64,000 bases of DNA from Sulfurimonas sp. hsl 1-7. GTDB lineage: Bacteria > Campylobacterota > Campylobacteria > Campylobacterales > Sulfurimonadaceae. Under the pieces are notes generated by a model. It was not told the origin of the DNA. It ran no database searches and was given only the letters and a program-made list of their open reading frames with translations. The stretch is from assembly GCF_030577135.1 (NCBI RefSeq), contig NZ_JAUIRR010000001.1:434001-498000 (forward strand), written 5' to 3'. Shown here one piece after another: positions 37,225 to 47,377 of the stretch (within the stretch, counting starts at the first letter, position 1; each line of letters opens with the position of its first letter). The position numbers were made by a program, and so were the translations under genes.

Positions 37225-37902
37225 TTAAGATAATAATAAACCGATAATAGTTTGTACCGGTAAAAGTATAAGATAGTGACTTAGCGGTGTCATTAAAATA
37301 ATAAGTACCACAATTATGCCATATCTTTCATTTTTATAAAAAAATTCTGCGATCTCGTTTTTTCTCAACTTCAGTGCCAAGTGTGCAATAAAATGTGCAC
37401 CGTCAAACTGTGGAATAGGGAGGATATTAAATACTCCTAAAACCACATTGATAACAAGTAGTTGAAAAACAAGCAGATATGTAAAAATATATACAACACC
37501 GTCTGCCGTTGTCGGTGAATCCATCGCTGTAAGTGCGATCGCTGCGAAAGCTGCTAATGTAAAGTTATAAACAATCCCCGCAAGGTCTACCTGCATAGCC
37601 GCATTGTATCCGCCGCGACTGATAACTGTTAAAGTGTTGATAGGTACCGGTTTTGCCCAACCGAATAAAAATCCACTATCAGCGCCCATTAGTACAGGTA
37701 AAAAATACATCATTAACGGCACTAAAATAGTTCCAACTAAATCAACATGAGCTATAGGGTTGATTGTAAGACGACCTGCATTTTTTGCAGTTGTGTCACC
37801 GTACATATAGGCAACCCAACCGTGCATGATTTCATGACCGATAATAGCGATAGCTAAGGCTACGACAGCAGCACCGATTTTTAAAAAATCAAGTAATTCC
37901 AT
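37225..37902 (-). CDS. M50-family site-2-protease-like membrane peptidase
   Basis: A 225-residue membrane zinc protease homologue. IIGHEIMHGWVAY gives the HExxH zinc site in an N-terminal helix (about 22-26), and NILPIPQFDGAH provides the N/DxxPxxxxDG third-ligand motif. It belongs to the short Rip/YwhC type without PDZ domain. I start at 37902 (MELLDFLKIG), which overlaps the lepB stop by 14 bases; a start 15 codons earlier would add a polar charged stretch deep inside lepB. Being next to signal peptidase suggests a membrane proteolysis cluster. Confidence 0.88.
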   Translation of the reverse strand: MELLDFLKIGAAVVALAIAIIGHEIMHGWVAYMYGDTTAKNAGRLTINPIAHVDLVGTILVPLMMYFLPVLMGADSGFLFGWAKPVPINTLTVISRGGYNAAMQVDLAGIVYNFTLAAFAAIALTAMDSPTTADGVVYIFTYLLVFQLLVINVVLGVFNILPIPQFDGAHFIAHLALKLRKNEIAEFFYKNERYGIIVVLIILMTPLSHYLILLPVQTIIGLLLS

Positions 37903-38800
37903 AATAGTCTTTGTCTTGTTCTTCTCTCTCTTTAATTGCTCTGTCAATATAAGGAGATTGCTCTAAGTCAGTTGGAGTTTTACCTATACGATCCCATCTA
38001 ATTTGCCAGTTTTTATCGATCGAGAAGTAGATAAACCAAGGTGTACCCTCTAAATTTTCATACGGTACGCTTCCCCAAAAACGGCTGTCATTTGAGTGGT
38101 CACGATTATCACCCATCATAAAGTAATGGTCATCTTCAACCGTAATAAGCTCTGTATTGAAAACAGGCGGTATTAGAAGATGTGTCGGTGCTATTCTCTC
38201 ATCCGATTTTAGTTGCAGTGTTGAAAGTTCATTTGATTTTACAGACTTTTTAATCTGACCGTTTAGATCAACAATAGTTAAAGAATCGAAAGCCATTTTA
38301 TCATCGTGATGGATCCCTTTATGATCTTTCATATATGGATTTACTACCCATAGTTTTCCATCAAGTTCAACTATCTCATACCCTTTATAGTTCTCTTGAA
38401 TCCAAGCATTCCCTTCGCTAGGGTGAAGATAAAGGTCTTTATCTTTTACAAACAGCATATCGCCCGGTAAACCTACACAACGTTTTACAAAGTGTGTTTC
38501 CGGTTTATGCGGTGGACGGAAGATTACAATATCTCCGCGTTTTGGAGTATCTCCATCGATCAGTTTAAGATCATCACTCCAAGGCATGATAGAAAGCTCT
38601 AAAAAAGGGATATGCGGCATAGGGATACCGTAGGCAAATTTTTTACCAAATAAGTGATCACCTACTAAAAGAGAATCTTTCATACTCCCGCTTGGGATTC
38701 TAAATGCTTGTGCAATAAAAAAGATCACAAACAGAACGATAATAATCGTTCCGGTCCATGAATTTGAAAATTTATATGCTTTATATAAGGCGTTTTTCAT
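37889..38800 (-). CDS. lepB: Signal peptidase I
   Basis: A 303-residue S26A peptidase that removes signal peptides of exported proteins. It has a single N-terminal helix (about 17-32), then IPSGSMKDSLL with nucleophile Ser39 and HFVKRCVGLPGD with the general-base Lys106, followed by YFMMGDNRDHSNDSRFWG (box E). The length agrees with Campylobacterota LepB, which has a longer insertion than Gram-positive forms. The ATG shares one base with the folD stop. Confidence 0.95.
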   Translation of the reverse strand: MKNALYKAYKFSNSWTGTIIIVLFVIFFIAQAFRIPSGSMKDSLLVGDHLFGKKFAYGIPMPHIPFLELSIMPWSDDLKLIDGDTPKRGDIVIFRPPHKPETHFVKRCVGLPGDMLFVKDKDLYLHPSEGNAWIQENYKGYEIVELDGKLWVVNPYMKDHKGIHHDDKMAFDSLTIVDLNGQIKKSVKSNELSTLQLKSDERIAPTHLLIPPVFNTELITVEDDHYFMMGDNRDHSNDSRFWGSVPYENLEGTPWFIYFSIDKNWQIRWDRIGKTPTDLEQSPYIDRAIKEREEQDKDYYGIT

Positions 38801-39672
38801 TAAGACTCTTTTGTCTCAGCCAAATTTTTAGCATTTATTTTTGCTGCTTTTAGAGTATTACTAAGAAGCATTGCAATAGTCATCGGTCCAACTCCGCCTG
38901 GACTTGGTGTAATGTATGAGCTTTTTTTGCTAACATTTTCAAAGTCAACATCGCCGACAAGTTTTCCCTCTTTAGTTCTACTTACACCGATGTCGATGAT
39001 AACTACGTCATCTTTAACCATATCTTCTGTGATAAGGTTGATAACACCAACTCCACATAAGACAATGTCTGCATTTAAAGTGTGTTTTTTAAGATCATCT
39101 GTAAATATATGACAAATTTCAACGGTAGCATCTGCATTTAAAAGAAGAGCTGCCATAGGTTTTCCAACGATGTTTGAAGCTCCTACTACACAACAGTTTT
39201 TCCCTTTAACATCGATATCATATTCTTTTAGGAGTTCCATAACTCCAAGGGGTGTACATGGTACAAAACCATCAAGGTTTGTTACTAAACGGCCAACATT
39301 GTATGGATGGAAACCATCAACATCTTTTGCTGGATCAACAAGCTCTAGAAGTTTAGTAGTATCTATATGGCTAGGAAGCGGAAGCTGAATTAAGATTCCA
39401 TCTACATTTGAATCGTTATTTAGTCCAATTATAGTTTTTTCAATTGCTTCTTGAGAGATAGTTTCAGGCATTTCATGCGTAATAGAGTAGAAACCAACTC
39501 TATCACAAGCTTTTTTCTTCATATTAACATACGCTGCACTAGCAGGGTCTTGTCCAACAAGTACAACAGCCAAGCCTGGCGTACATCCACATGTAGATTT
39601 TAATTCTTTTACTTCATCACTAACTTTTTGTTCTATTTTTTTTGAGAGAGCTCTACCATCTAATAATTGCAT
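38800..39672 (-). CDS. folD: Methylenetetrahydrofolate dehydrogenase/cyclohydrolase
   Basis: A 290-residue bifunctional C1 enzyme. Tyr48 and Lys52 in YVNMKKK form the catalytic pair; DGILIQLPLP and PGGVGPMTIAMLL are family signatures; VVGASNIVGKP is the NADP phosphate loop. It appears to lead the lepB-protease-rpiB run. Upstream, 60 bases separate it from the divergent cytochrome c gene. Confidence 0.96.
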   Translation of the reverse strand: MQLLDGRALSKKIEQKVSDEVKELKSTCGCTPGLAVVLVGQDPASAAYVNMKKKACDRVGFYSITHEMPETISQEAIEKTIIGLNNDSNVDGILIQLPLPSHIDTTKLLELVDPAKDVDGFHPYNVGRLVTNLDGFVPCTPLGVMELLKEYDIDVKGKNCCVVGASNIVGKPMAALLLNADATVEICHIFTDDLKKHTLNADIVLCGVGVINLITEDMVKDDVVIIDIGVSRTKEGKLVGDVDFENVSKKSSYITPSPGGVGPMTIAMLLSNTLKAAKINAKNLAETKES

Positions 39673-39732
39673 TTAAACCCCATAAATAAATTTTTTGTTA
39701 TTATACCTTTTTAAAATAATATTAGGCTAATA

Positions 39733-40083
39733 ATGAAATATATACTCTTTTTAATTCTTGCAGTTTCTCTATTTTCTGAGAGTAATTTTATCACTCCTAT
39801 GGAGTATGCATCATCTTTATATAAAAATCCAAGAGGGATCGGATGTAACAAGTGTCACGGGGAAAACGGCGAGGGAAAGTTAATTGCGAACTATATTCAT
39901 AAGGGGAAGAAAAAGTCCTTTGAGGGTCCAGTAATCAATACTGTGGCGTATGCAAAATTTTATAAAGCACTTAACAAAAGAAAAAAAGGGATGCCGAGAT
40001 ATTTTTTAACAGATAACGAGATCGAAGCACTCTACCTTTATCTTCATAGAAACGATAAAAAAGAGAAGAAAAATGTTAAATGA
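39733..40083 (+). CDS. Small periplasmic mono-haem cytochrome c
   Basis: A 116-residue protein with a signal peptide (MKYILFLILAVSLFSES). The haem site is CNKCH at 38-42 inside GIGCNKCHGENGEGK, a class I cytochrome c pattern. A distal Met may be in KKGMPRYFLTDNEIEAL, a common last-helix context for c-type domains. The C-terminus is Lys-rich. It is probably an electron carrier; its partner cannot be read here. It is transcribed away from folD. Confidence 0.85.
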   Translation: MKYILFLILAVSLFSESNFITPMEYASSLYKNPRGIGCNKCHGENGEGKLIANYIHKGKKKSFEGPVINTVAYAKFYKALNKRKKGMPRYFLTDNEIEALYLYLHRNDKKEKKNVK

Positions 40084-40181
40084 GATTATAGGTTTGCACT
40101 AAAAAATCTCTATTAACACTAAATTAACAAATAGTTAAATAGAATACATATATAAACTATAAAAAACAATAAAGATTATAT

Positions 40182-41036
40182 ATGTCTCTTTTAAAACTCT
40201 TTTCAATTTTAGTAGTTATTTTTACTCTTATGATCTCAGGATGCAGCAGTGAAGATGAAACATCAACACCTGAACAACCGTCAACAGGAGTTACACTAAA
40301 ACTTACCGTAGATACTAATGCTCTTGAAGTAGATACAAATACAACTCTAAAAGTTGTAGCTACTTACGATCAAGAACTTATGAGTAAAGCTTCAGATATT
40401 AATAGTTCTACAGAAGATGTAACAGATAAAGTAGAATGGATTATAAACGATAAAGATGCTTTAGAGATAAAAAAACACATACTTCACACAAAAAAAGATA
40501 AACTTATAACTATCCAAGCAAAATATAAAAACACTCTTTCAAATCCTGTAACTATAGAGATCTATAAAGTAATAAACGGACATAGATTACCACCTGAACC
40601 AGACGAAACACTCAACAACTCAACACTACTAGGAATAGACTCAAATAACAATGGTGTTAGAGATGATGTGGAAAGATGGATATTTGTAGAGTATGATCAC
40701 CCGATAGTACAAGCTGTTGCTATGCAAAATACCAGAGCATTTCAAATAATACTAGCGGATCCTTCTAAGGCGAGGGAGACTACTAAGTTTATGGAAAATC
40801 AAACAGATTGTGAACTATATTATATCTTTCAAGATCCAAGAAAATTGATTACACGAGATATGGATCTTTATAAGGAGTCTAGACCACTTATACTAAATAC
40901 AAAAGAACGTAATCGTGCTTATTATGAATATAATCAAGCCTTAAGTGGAGGAGTGTATCCTGGTAGAGATAGAAATACTCATAAAACAAGATGTGATTTT
41001 AATGAGAGTAAAATCCTTCTAGGGGATTGGGAATGA
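40182..41036 (+). CDS. Predicted lipoprotein, duplicated family (copy 1)
   Basis: A 284-residue protein with a lipoprotein signal (LMISGCSSEDE, Cys at about 21) and an Asn/Thr-rich region resembling an Ig-like beta-sandwich (40-125). The C-terminal 160 residues, from VINGHRLPPEPDETL on, are nearly identical to copy 2. They include SNNNGVRDDVERWI, an Asp/Asn-rich run that could bind calcium, and YKESRPLILNTKERN. I do not recognise the family. Export to the periplasm or outer membrane is expected from the lipobox. Confidence 0.65.
   Translation: MSLLKLFSILVVIFTLMISGCSSEDETSTPEQPSTGVTLKLTVDTNALEVDTNTTLKVVATYDQELMSKASDINSSTEDVTDKVEWIINDKDALEIKKHILHTKKDKLITIQAKYKNTLSNPVTIEIYKVINGHRLPPEPDETLNNSTLLGIDSNNNGVRDDVERWIFVEYDHPIVQAVAMQNTRAFQIILADPSKARETTKFMENQTDCELYYIFQDPRKLITRDMDLYKESRPLILNTKERNRAYYEYNQALSGGVYPGRDRNTHKTRCDFNESKILLGDWE
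40556..40748 (+). repeat. Direct duplication unit, copy 1
   Basis: About 190 bases of near-identical DNA recur at 41713-41905, offset 1157. The encoded C-terminal domains are also alike over a longer stretch. Confidence 0.8.
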
Positions 41037-41128
41037 AAAAAATTATGATACTAAAAAAATAATATTATTAAACAAAATATAAGAATTTTTATCATAATAT
41101 GGGTTACTTTATAACAAAAAGGTATATT

Positions 41129-42205
41129 ATGAAATATTTTGGTTTTGCAATAAATATTTTACTTCTAACATTCTTAATGACATTTACTGCATGTGATGAA
41201 GAGTCATTAATTGTAGATAATAACATATCAGCTGTAAGTGAAGAACAAGTAGTACTAAAAGCTAAAGGTAGTGCGGCATATAGTTGGAAACAAGTTTCCG
41301 GCATACAAGTTCTTCTAGTGAATTCTCATTCAAAACATGCAAAATTTATAGCTCCTGTAGTGGCTTCAGAAGAGATCCTGACATTTGAATTAGAAGCTAT
41401 AAAAGATGATAAAGTAGTTAAGGCACAGGCTACAGTCACAGTTAGACCAAAAGTAGTAGATCAACTAAAAGAAAAAACAACTTTAAAACTTACATTAGAT
41501 AATACTTCTTTAAATGTAGATACCAATACAACACTTCATGTAACTCTAAAACACGGCAATAATAAAGAAAGGGATGTTACAGAGCAAGTTGAATTGATAG
41601 TGAGTGATAATGATGCAGTTCAGATTACGGGAAATATTCTGCAAACAAAAAAAGAGACAAATATAATCTTGCAGGCAAAATACAAAAAATTTACTTCAAA
41701 TTCAGTAAGTCTAGAGATCTATAAAGTAATAAACGGACATAGATTACCACCTGAACCAGACGAAACACTCAACAACTCAACATTGCTGGGAATAGATACA
41801 AATAACAATGGTGTTAGAGATGATGTGGAAAGATGGATATTTGCAGAGTATGATCACCCGATAGTACAAGCTGTTGCTATGCAAAATGCCAGAGCATTTC
41901 AAATAATTCTGGTAGACCCTTCCAAGGCTAGGGAGACGGTAAAGTTTATGCATAATCAGACAGATTGTGAACTTTATTATCAAAGACTAGCTGAAGACTA
42001 TAATGAAACTTTAGTTATTTCAAGAAGTACAAATCTTTATAAAGAGTCTAGACCACTTATACTAAATACAAAAGAGCGCAATCGTGCTTATTATGAATAT
42101 AATCTAGCCTTAAGTGGAGGAGTGTATCCTGGTCGTCCATGGGATACTTTCAAAAATAGCTGCGATTTTAATGAAACTAAGGTTCTAAGCGGAGAATGGG
42201 AATGA
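41129..42205 (+). CDS. Predicted lipoprotein, duplicated family (copy 2)
   Basis: A 358-residue protein that starts MKYFGFAINILLLTFLMTF, with a lipobox ending at Cys22 (TACDEES). It has about 75 residues more than copy 1: an extra Asn-rich/Ig-like portion (SAAYSWKQVSGIQVLLV) reminiscent of PKD-like domains, then the shared domain (about 195-358). I start at 41129 rather than at an ATG ten codons earlier, which would place charged residues before the signal. The stop TGA overlaps the ATG of the next gene (ATGA at 42202-42205), so the three genes are probably one operon. Confidence 0.65.
   Translation: MKYFGFAINILLLTFLMTFTACDEESLIVDNNISAVSEEQVVLKAKGSAAYSWKQVSGIQVLLVNSHSKHAKFIAPVVASEEILTFELEAIKDDKVVKAQATVTVRPKVVDQLKEKTTLKLTLDNTSLNVDTNTTLHVTLKHGNNKERDVTEQVELIVSDNDAVQITGNILQTKKETNIILQAKYKKFTSNSVSLEIYKVINGHRLPPEPDETLNNSTLLGIDTNNNGVRDDVERWIFAEYDHPIVQAVAMQNARAFQIILVDPSKARETVKFMHNQTDCELYYQRLAEDYNETLVISRSTNLYKESRPLILNTKERNRAYYEYNLALSGGVYPGRPWDTFKNSCDFNETKVLSGEWE
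41713..41905 (+). repeat. Direct duplication unit, copy 2
   Basis: Copy of 40556-40748. Differences are scattered single bases, some silent, which fits an old tandem duplication rather than a recent assembly artefact. Confidence 0.8.
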
Positions 42206-42513
42206 GAAAGCTACTTTCAGTTTTTCTTCTTTGTTTCTTCAGTATAACTACTCTTTATGGAAAAGCAGATATTTATCTTGCAACTGGAGTTCTGACTACT
42301 GAAAAAGATACAGATGGTGCAAGAACTCAACTAGAAATAGACCTTAAAAAATTTAACCCAGAGATCTACGGTAGTGAACCTTTCAAATCTGCCTACAACA
42401 CCACTCACGGTTTTTGGGATTTTATAGAATCAGCGGCACAACTCTTTGAACAAAATGGTTGGAGTATTTATTGGGACAGTTTTATAACTTTGACACACAA
42501 CAGATTAACCTAA
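42202..42513 (+). pseudogene. N-terminal part of an exported alpha/beta-hydrolase, split by an ochre stop
   Basis: A 103-residue open frame with a clear signal peptide (MRKLLSVFLLCFFSITTLYG) followed by ADIYLATGVLTTE. It ends in a single TAA at 42511, after which the same frame continues open for another 3.8 kb. The sequence before (THNRLT) and after (HYIDYFSGV) reads as continuous protein, so a CAA-to-TAA change is the simplest explanation. I record it as the first half of an interrupted gene; read-through or a sequencing error would restore one protein of about 1370 residues. The start overlaps the upstream gene by ATGA. Confidence 0.6.
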
Positions 42514-42537
42514 CACTATATAGACTATTTTAGTGGG

Positions 42538-45500
42538 GTGAGTGAAAACCATGATGTTGATTTGACTGAACAGATTAAAAACTATAGAACAAGTATCAAT
42601 GCAGGTAATCAGGTAATAGTCATTGCTCATTCACAAGGAAACTTTTTTACAAACGAGGCTTACAATGCACTAAGTCCATGTGAACAAAAGTCATTTTATA
42701 TGCTGGGGACTGCAAATCCTGCTAATCATGTAAGTGGGATGGATGAAGGAAGAGGTGCTTTAGCTACTTTAGATAATGACCCTATTACTTTTGTACCGAC
42801 TAGTATGGGTCCCAATATTATAAATGATGATACCTTTGTCATTGAAGGGTATAGTTTAAAACTTCAAAAGTATCATTTATTTGATTACTATCGATACAAT
42901 AACAATGTTACACAATCTAAAATAGATACATTTCCAGAGTATGCTATCAGTCATTATAATGAAAACAATCCTCATATATCTGTACCTATAGGAGGAATCA
43001 TAGATATTAAGCTATCTTGGGGAAATCCTAGCATACACATGAATCTTAGCTCTGAAATCGGAACAAAAGATATCTCCTCTTCAGAGTGCAGGCCTTTTGA
43101 GCATTACTATGTAAAAAGTGAAGAGGATGTAGAGCCTGGTAGATACGGTGTTTATGTATCTAACACAGAAGGGGTTGACGAGATTTATTTGCCGCAAAGT
43201 GTCAACTTAAATATCCACGCACCCGGAGCAGTAACAGTATTTGATTTTAATATTACAGCAGCAGATATGCTCAATCTTGGGCATGTTGCGGATATTGTCA
43301 TTACCGAAAACAAACAACCTACAGTTATCCCCAAAACTGGGATTAGTAATAATGTGGGTAATGTCAAAATAAAATGTTATGGTGATTGTAAAAATTCAGA
43401 ATATGCAAGCGGAACTTATCAAGAGTATCTTTATGAGATACAATCAAAATTAAAACAAGCCCTCTTAGGTCCTCTTAGTGATGCAAATGTTACTCTTACA
43501 AAAGCAGAAAACTTCATGAACAATATATCGTTTTATGAGAGTTCTACGAGTGGAGGTAATTCACTGACGACAAGTGGAGTATTTTACTTTACAAATGAAG
43601 TGATAGGTACTTTAGAGTCTAATACTTATTATGTAACAAGTATTATAGGCGGAGATGATATAGATGCCAATGATGATGGAGAATTAGATGCTATTCCGAC
43701 ACTTAACACAGGAACTCTTCACGCTATAGTTAATACAGACATAATTGCTAATGAGAACTTTAAAGTCAATATTCTTACCGAAATCGCTTTTCAACTCACA
43801 CAAGAGATGTTAAATGAAGATCTAAATAGTACAGCACTTCAAAATAAACTTGATAATATAGCCACAAAACTTCTTAAAGAAGATGTTAACGGTGATACAG
43901 AGATAGATTATGATGATCTTTTGGCATGGGTACCGATAGGTGATAAAGATAAACTGGTTTTTGACTATGAGCAGAAACTGCAACCGATCGTTGAAAAAAT
44001 CTATAAAAATGAAGATATATATTTTGATGTATATAAGTTATTACGTGAAGACAGTATCATTGAAATAGACTATCTAAAAAGCACAAATAATATTGAAATC
44101 TCTCTTACTCCTACTACAGATATTGAAAAACTGCAAAAGAGTGAGTTTACCCTTACTGACAATAATGGTATAAATTTAGAATTTACCTTTAATATTATAG
44201 GTGAAAAGCTTGTTATTTCTCCTCTAGAAGAATTTATTGAGGGTAAAGAATATACACTTTCATATAAATTAGAGGTTGAAAATATGAATGGAGATGTTTA
44301 TATTGATCAACAAGAATATATTTTTGCAGTTCCAGATACTACACCGCCTAAGATCATTGAGAATACTATATATTTACTTGAAAATAACAAAAATCTAAAG
44401 TTAAATATCTTTGATCCAAGTTCTCCATTAAAATACACTATTAATGACGGATTGGATAAAACTTTTTTTAACTCTTTGGATGCAGAAGGTCAGTTTTCTT
44501 TTAAAAATCCTCCAAATTATGAAAATCCTCTAGATCATAATCAAGACAATATATATGAATTAAATATTAGTATTGCAGATAGTTTTGAAAACATCACAAC
44601 ACAAACTATTCAAATAGTAGTTACAAATCTTGTAGAAGAGCCTGTTTTAGAATCTACAGAGATGTTTATTGATGAGAATGTGCCAATAGGTACTTATGTT
44701 GGAAGTGTAACTGTTATTGATTACGGTGATGGAAATATAACAGAGTTTTCGATAAACAGTAATGCTTTTAGGATTGATAACAAGGGGAATATCTATACAG
44801 AGGAAACACTAGATTATGAACGGCAAAATCAATATATGTTTTTAACTGTCAGGGCTAAAAATAGTACAAGTATTTATGGAGGAACTGCTCGGATCAAAAT
44901 ATATGTAAATGATACTTATGAAGCAGTGCCACAAATCTATCCTTTTACAGGCAGTATGGATGAAGAAGCTTCTGTTGGAAAAGTGGTTGGTCAGCTTTAT
45001 ATCTATTCAGATCTTAAAGAAAATATTAATGTTGAACTTTTTGGAGAAGATGCTGAACATTTTGATATAAACTCATCTGGATATATTACTGTTTCAGGTA
45101 ATGCCCAATTAGATCATACAAAACGGAAGAGGTATGACTTAACAGCAGTTGCAAAAAATAGTGCTGGAGAGAGTGAAGAGGCAAATGTTACGATATATAT
45201 TAACGAATGGACAAAACAAAGTAATAAATTTGGCTTAAGAATGTTTATTGATGGACAGAATAATATATATACAGTAAAAGAGATAGATGATGGTGTGAAA
45301 ATTTATAAATTTAATACTAATGGTGAAATGTTATGGGAAAAAGAGTATTTAGGTCTCGACAATTTATCTGTAAATTCCATGATAGTTGATGTAAATGCAA
45401 CAATTTATTTGGCTTGTACACGTAATAGATCTTCTGCTGTACTTGTGGCATTGTCCTCCTCAGAATTACTATGGTCTACAGAAGTAGGTTTAAGTTCATC

Positions 45501-46308
45501 CGATAATTATAGCTTTAAAAAAATCATTTTAGACAATAGTAATAATATTGTTGTAGCTGGAGAAACAAATGGTGCTTTATCTGGATTTGCCAATAATGGG
45601 CGTCAAGATACATTTTTAATGAAAATTTCAAATATGGGAGACATATTATGGAAAAAACAATACGGTTCAGTTGATTATAATTATGTAGGAAATTTAAGAT
45701 TAAATTCACAAAATAAGTTATATTTTTTAACAGATAGTGAATTGATGGAAATCGATCAAACAAATGGGGATATATATTGGAAAAAACGATTATATTCATT
45801 ATATGAAAATTATTGGTTTTATTGTTATGACTTTGTATTTGATAGCGAAGATAATATATATATTGCAGCACAACAAGAAGAGAAAAAAGGGGATATATAT
45901 GATAATGATATACGTTTTATAAAATTGGATAACAACGGTGTAATTGTTTGGGATAAGCTTTATGGATCGAAGAGTTATGATGAAGCAAATACGCTTACTA
46001 TTTCTTCTAATAATATTTTGTATTTAGGAGGACTAACATTAGGAAGTTTATATGGGAATTATAATAAAACCCCTTATCTAATAACTGATGAAAGAAGTGA
46101 TTTTTTTCTTATTTCTACAGATACGGATGGTAATATGATAGAATCAAAACAATACGGTTCTGTAAGTTGGGATTTTTTAAAAAATATGGCTATAGATACA
46201 AAAAATAATATATATCTTATGGGAATAGTTGAGGAAGCTCTTGATGGAAACATGATTACAGAAGAAGAAAATTATAATAATGAATTTCTTATAAAAGTGC
46301 CTTATTAA
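42538..46308 (+). pseudogene. Large exported hydrolase-cadherin-propeller protein, separated from its signal peptide
   Basis: A 1256-residue frame in phase with the upstream 103-residue piece; the only candidate start is GTG at 42538, with no export signal. Domains in order: alpha/beta-hydrolase core with the nucleophile elbow IAHSQGNFF (Ser32); a variable region with EF-hand-like DVNGDTEIDYDDLL (about 440-455); cadherin-like repeats around 700-900 (ENVPIGTYVGSVTVID, EEASVGKVVGQLYIY); and C-terminal beta-propeller repeats of the SBBP kind with W(D/K)K.YGS (ILWKKQYGSVDY, WDKLYGSKSYDE). Without the signal it could not be secreted. It may be translated by reinitiation, or the stop may be suppressed. 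I infer a surface lipase/adhesin-like protein. Confidence 0.6.
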
Positions 46309-46331
46309 ATAAACTTTAGTGAAAAAATTCT

Positions 46332-46355
46332 CTTAACATTTTGTTAAGTATTTTT
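46332..46355 (+). terminator. Intrinsic terminator after the large exported protein
   Basis: CTTAAC, loop ATTTT, GTTAAG, then TATTTTT. The 6-bp stem is AT-rich, so efficiency is uncertain. Confidence 0.5.
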
Positions 46356-46403
46356 CCATATAATTCAAAACGTTAAGTATAACTTTACAATTTTATTATT
46401 GGA

Positions 46404-46409
46404 TATAAT
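46404..46409 (+). promoter_or_regulatory. -10 box for the CitE-like gene
   Basis: TATAAT in GGATATAATAAATAG, 45 bases before the ATG at 46454. Confidence 0.5.
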
Positions 46410-46453
46410 AAATAGTAAAATATATACTTCAACCGTTTAGGAAACCATAGAAT

Positions 46454-47377
46454 ATGATAGATGAAATAATAAAGAGTTATGAACAAAGAGATTTGGAAGC
46501 TTTAGACCGTTTAGCCGTACCGAGATACAGAGAGTTAAACAAAACAAAGAAGTTCCGCTCAGCACTTATGCTTTCATGTAACAATATCAAGCACCTCTCA
46601 AAGATTGAATCGCTTGAAGCTGATTGTATTATGCTTAATCTTGAAGATGGAGTGAGTAAAGAGGAGAAACCTTTTGCACTTGCGCTGTGTGCTATTTTCT
46701 TATCACGTCTGCAAAAGTGCGATAAAAAACTTGTCGTACGTGTTAATGCTTTGGATGAGGGTGGGTACGAAGAGATCACTTATCTTAATCAGTTTATGCC
46801 CGATGCTATTCGCGTGCCGAAGATAAAAACACCTGAAGAGGTTAAAGCCGTACATGCTCTTTTAAAAGATGAGATCGAACTGCACCTCTCGATCGAAACA
46901 GCCGAAGCATGGGCTAATTTAGCGCAGCTTTCAGTTAATGAGAGGGTAAATACTTTTTATCTTGGAATACTGGATCTCTTTGCAGATATGGGGCTTTCTC
47001 AAGGTCTCATTGATCTGAATAATCCTACTATGCATTATATGTTAAGTCATTTTCTCATTACTTGTAAATCTATCAGAGTAAAACCGGTGAGTTTTGTGTT
47101 CCAGGATTTTAGAGATCTTGATACATTTTCAAAATGGATCGAGCTTGAAAAATCGATGGGGTATGATGCAAAAGGGTGTATATCTCCAAATCAGGTACAA
47201 CTTGCAAATAAAATGTTTGTCGATAAAGAAGAGGAGATCAAACGTGCCAAAGTGATCGTAAAACTTTTTGAGATGCACCAAGAAGAAGGTATTACTGGCT
47301 TTGTAGATGAAGAATACGGTTTTATAGATGAACCGATATATAAAGGTGCATTAAAATTATTAGAGGAAGAAAATTGA
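46454..47377 (+). CDS. HpcH/HpaI-family aldolase/lyase (CitE-like)
   Basis: A 307-residue TIM-barrel protein of the HpcH/HpaI/CitE superfamily: RSALMLSCNN, then CIMLNLEDGVSKEEKPFA (metal-binding Glu-Asp motif), LVVRVNA, DAIRVPKIKT, LHLSIETAEAWANL (second metal ligand Glu), and GISPNQ-like GCISPNQ. CitE-like members cleave or condense C-C bonds of CoA-linked acids such as citramalyl-CoA or malyl-CoA. No citD or citF adjoins, so classical citrate lyase is unlikely. The stop overlaps the thioredoxin-like start (TTGA). Confidence 0.82.
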   Translation: MIDEIIKSYEQRDLEALDRLAVPRYRELNKTKKFRSALMLSCNNIKHLSKIESLEADCIMLNLEDGVSKEEKPFALALCAIFLSRLQKCDKKLVVRVNALDEGGYEEITYLNQFMPDAIRVPKIKTPEEVKAVHALLKDEIELHLSIETAEAWANLAQLSVNERVNTFYLGILDLFADMGLSQGLIDLNNPTMHYMLSHFLITCKSIRVKPVSFVFQDFRDLDTFSKWIELEKSMGYDAKGCISPNQVQLANKMFVDKEEEIKRAKVIVKLFEMHQEEGITGFVDEEYGFIDEPIYKGALKLLEEEN

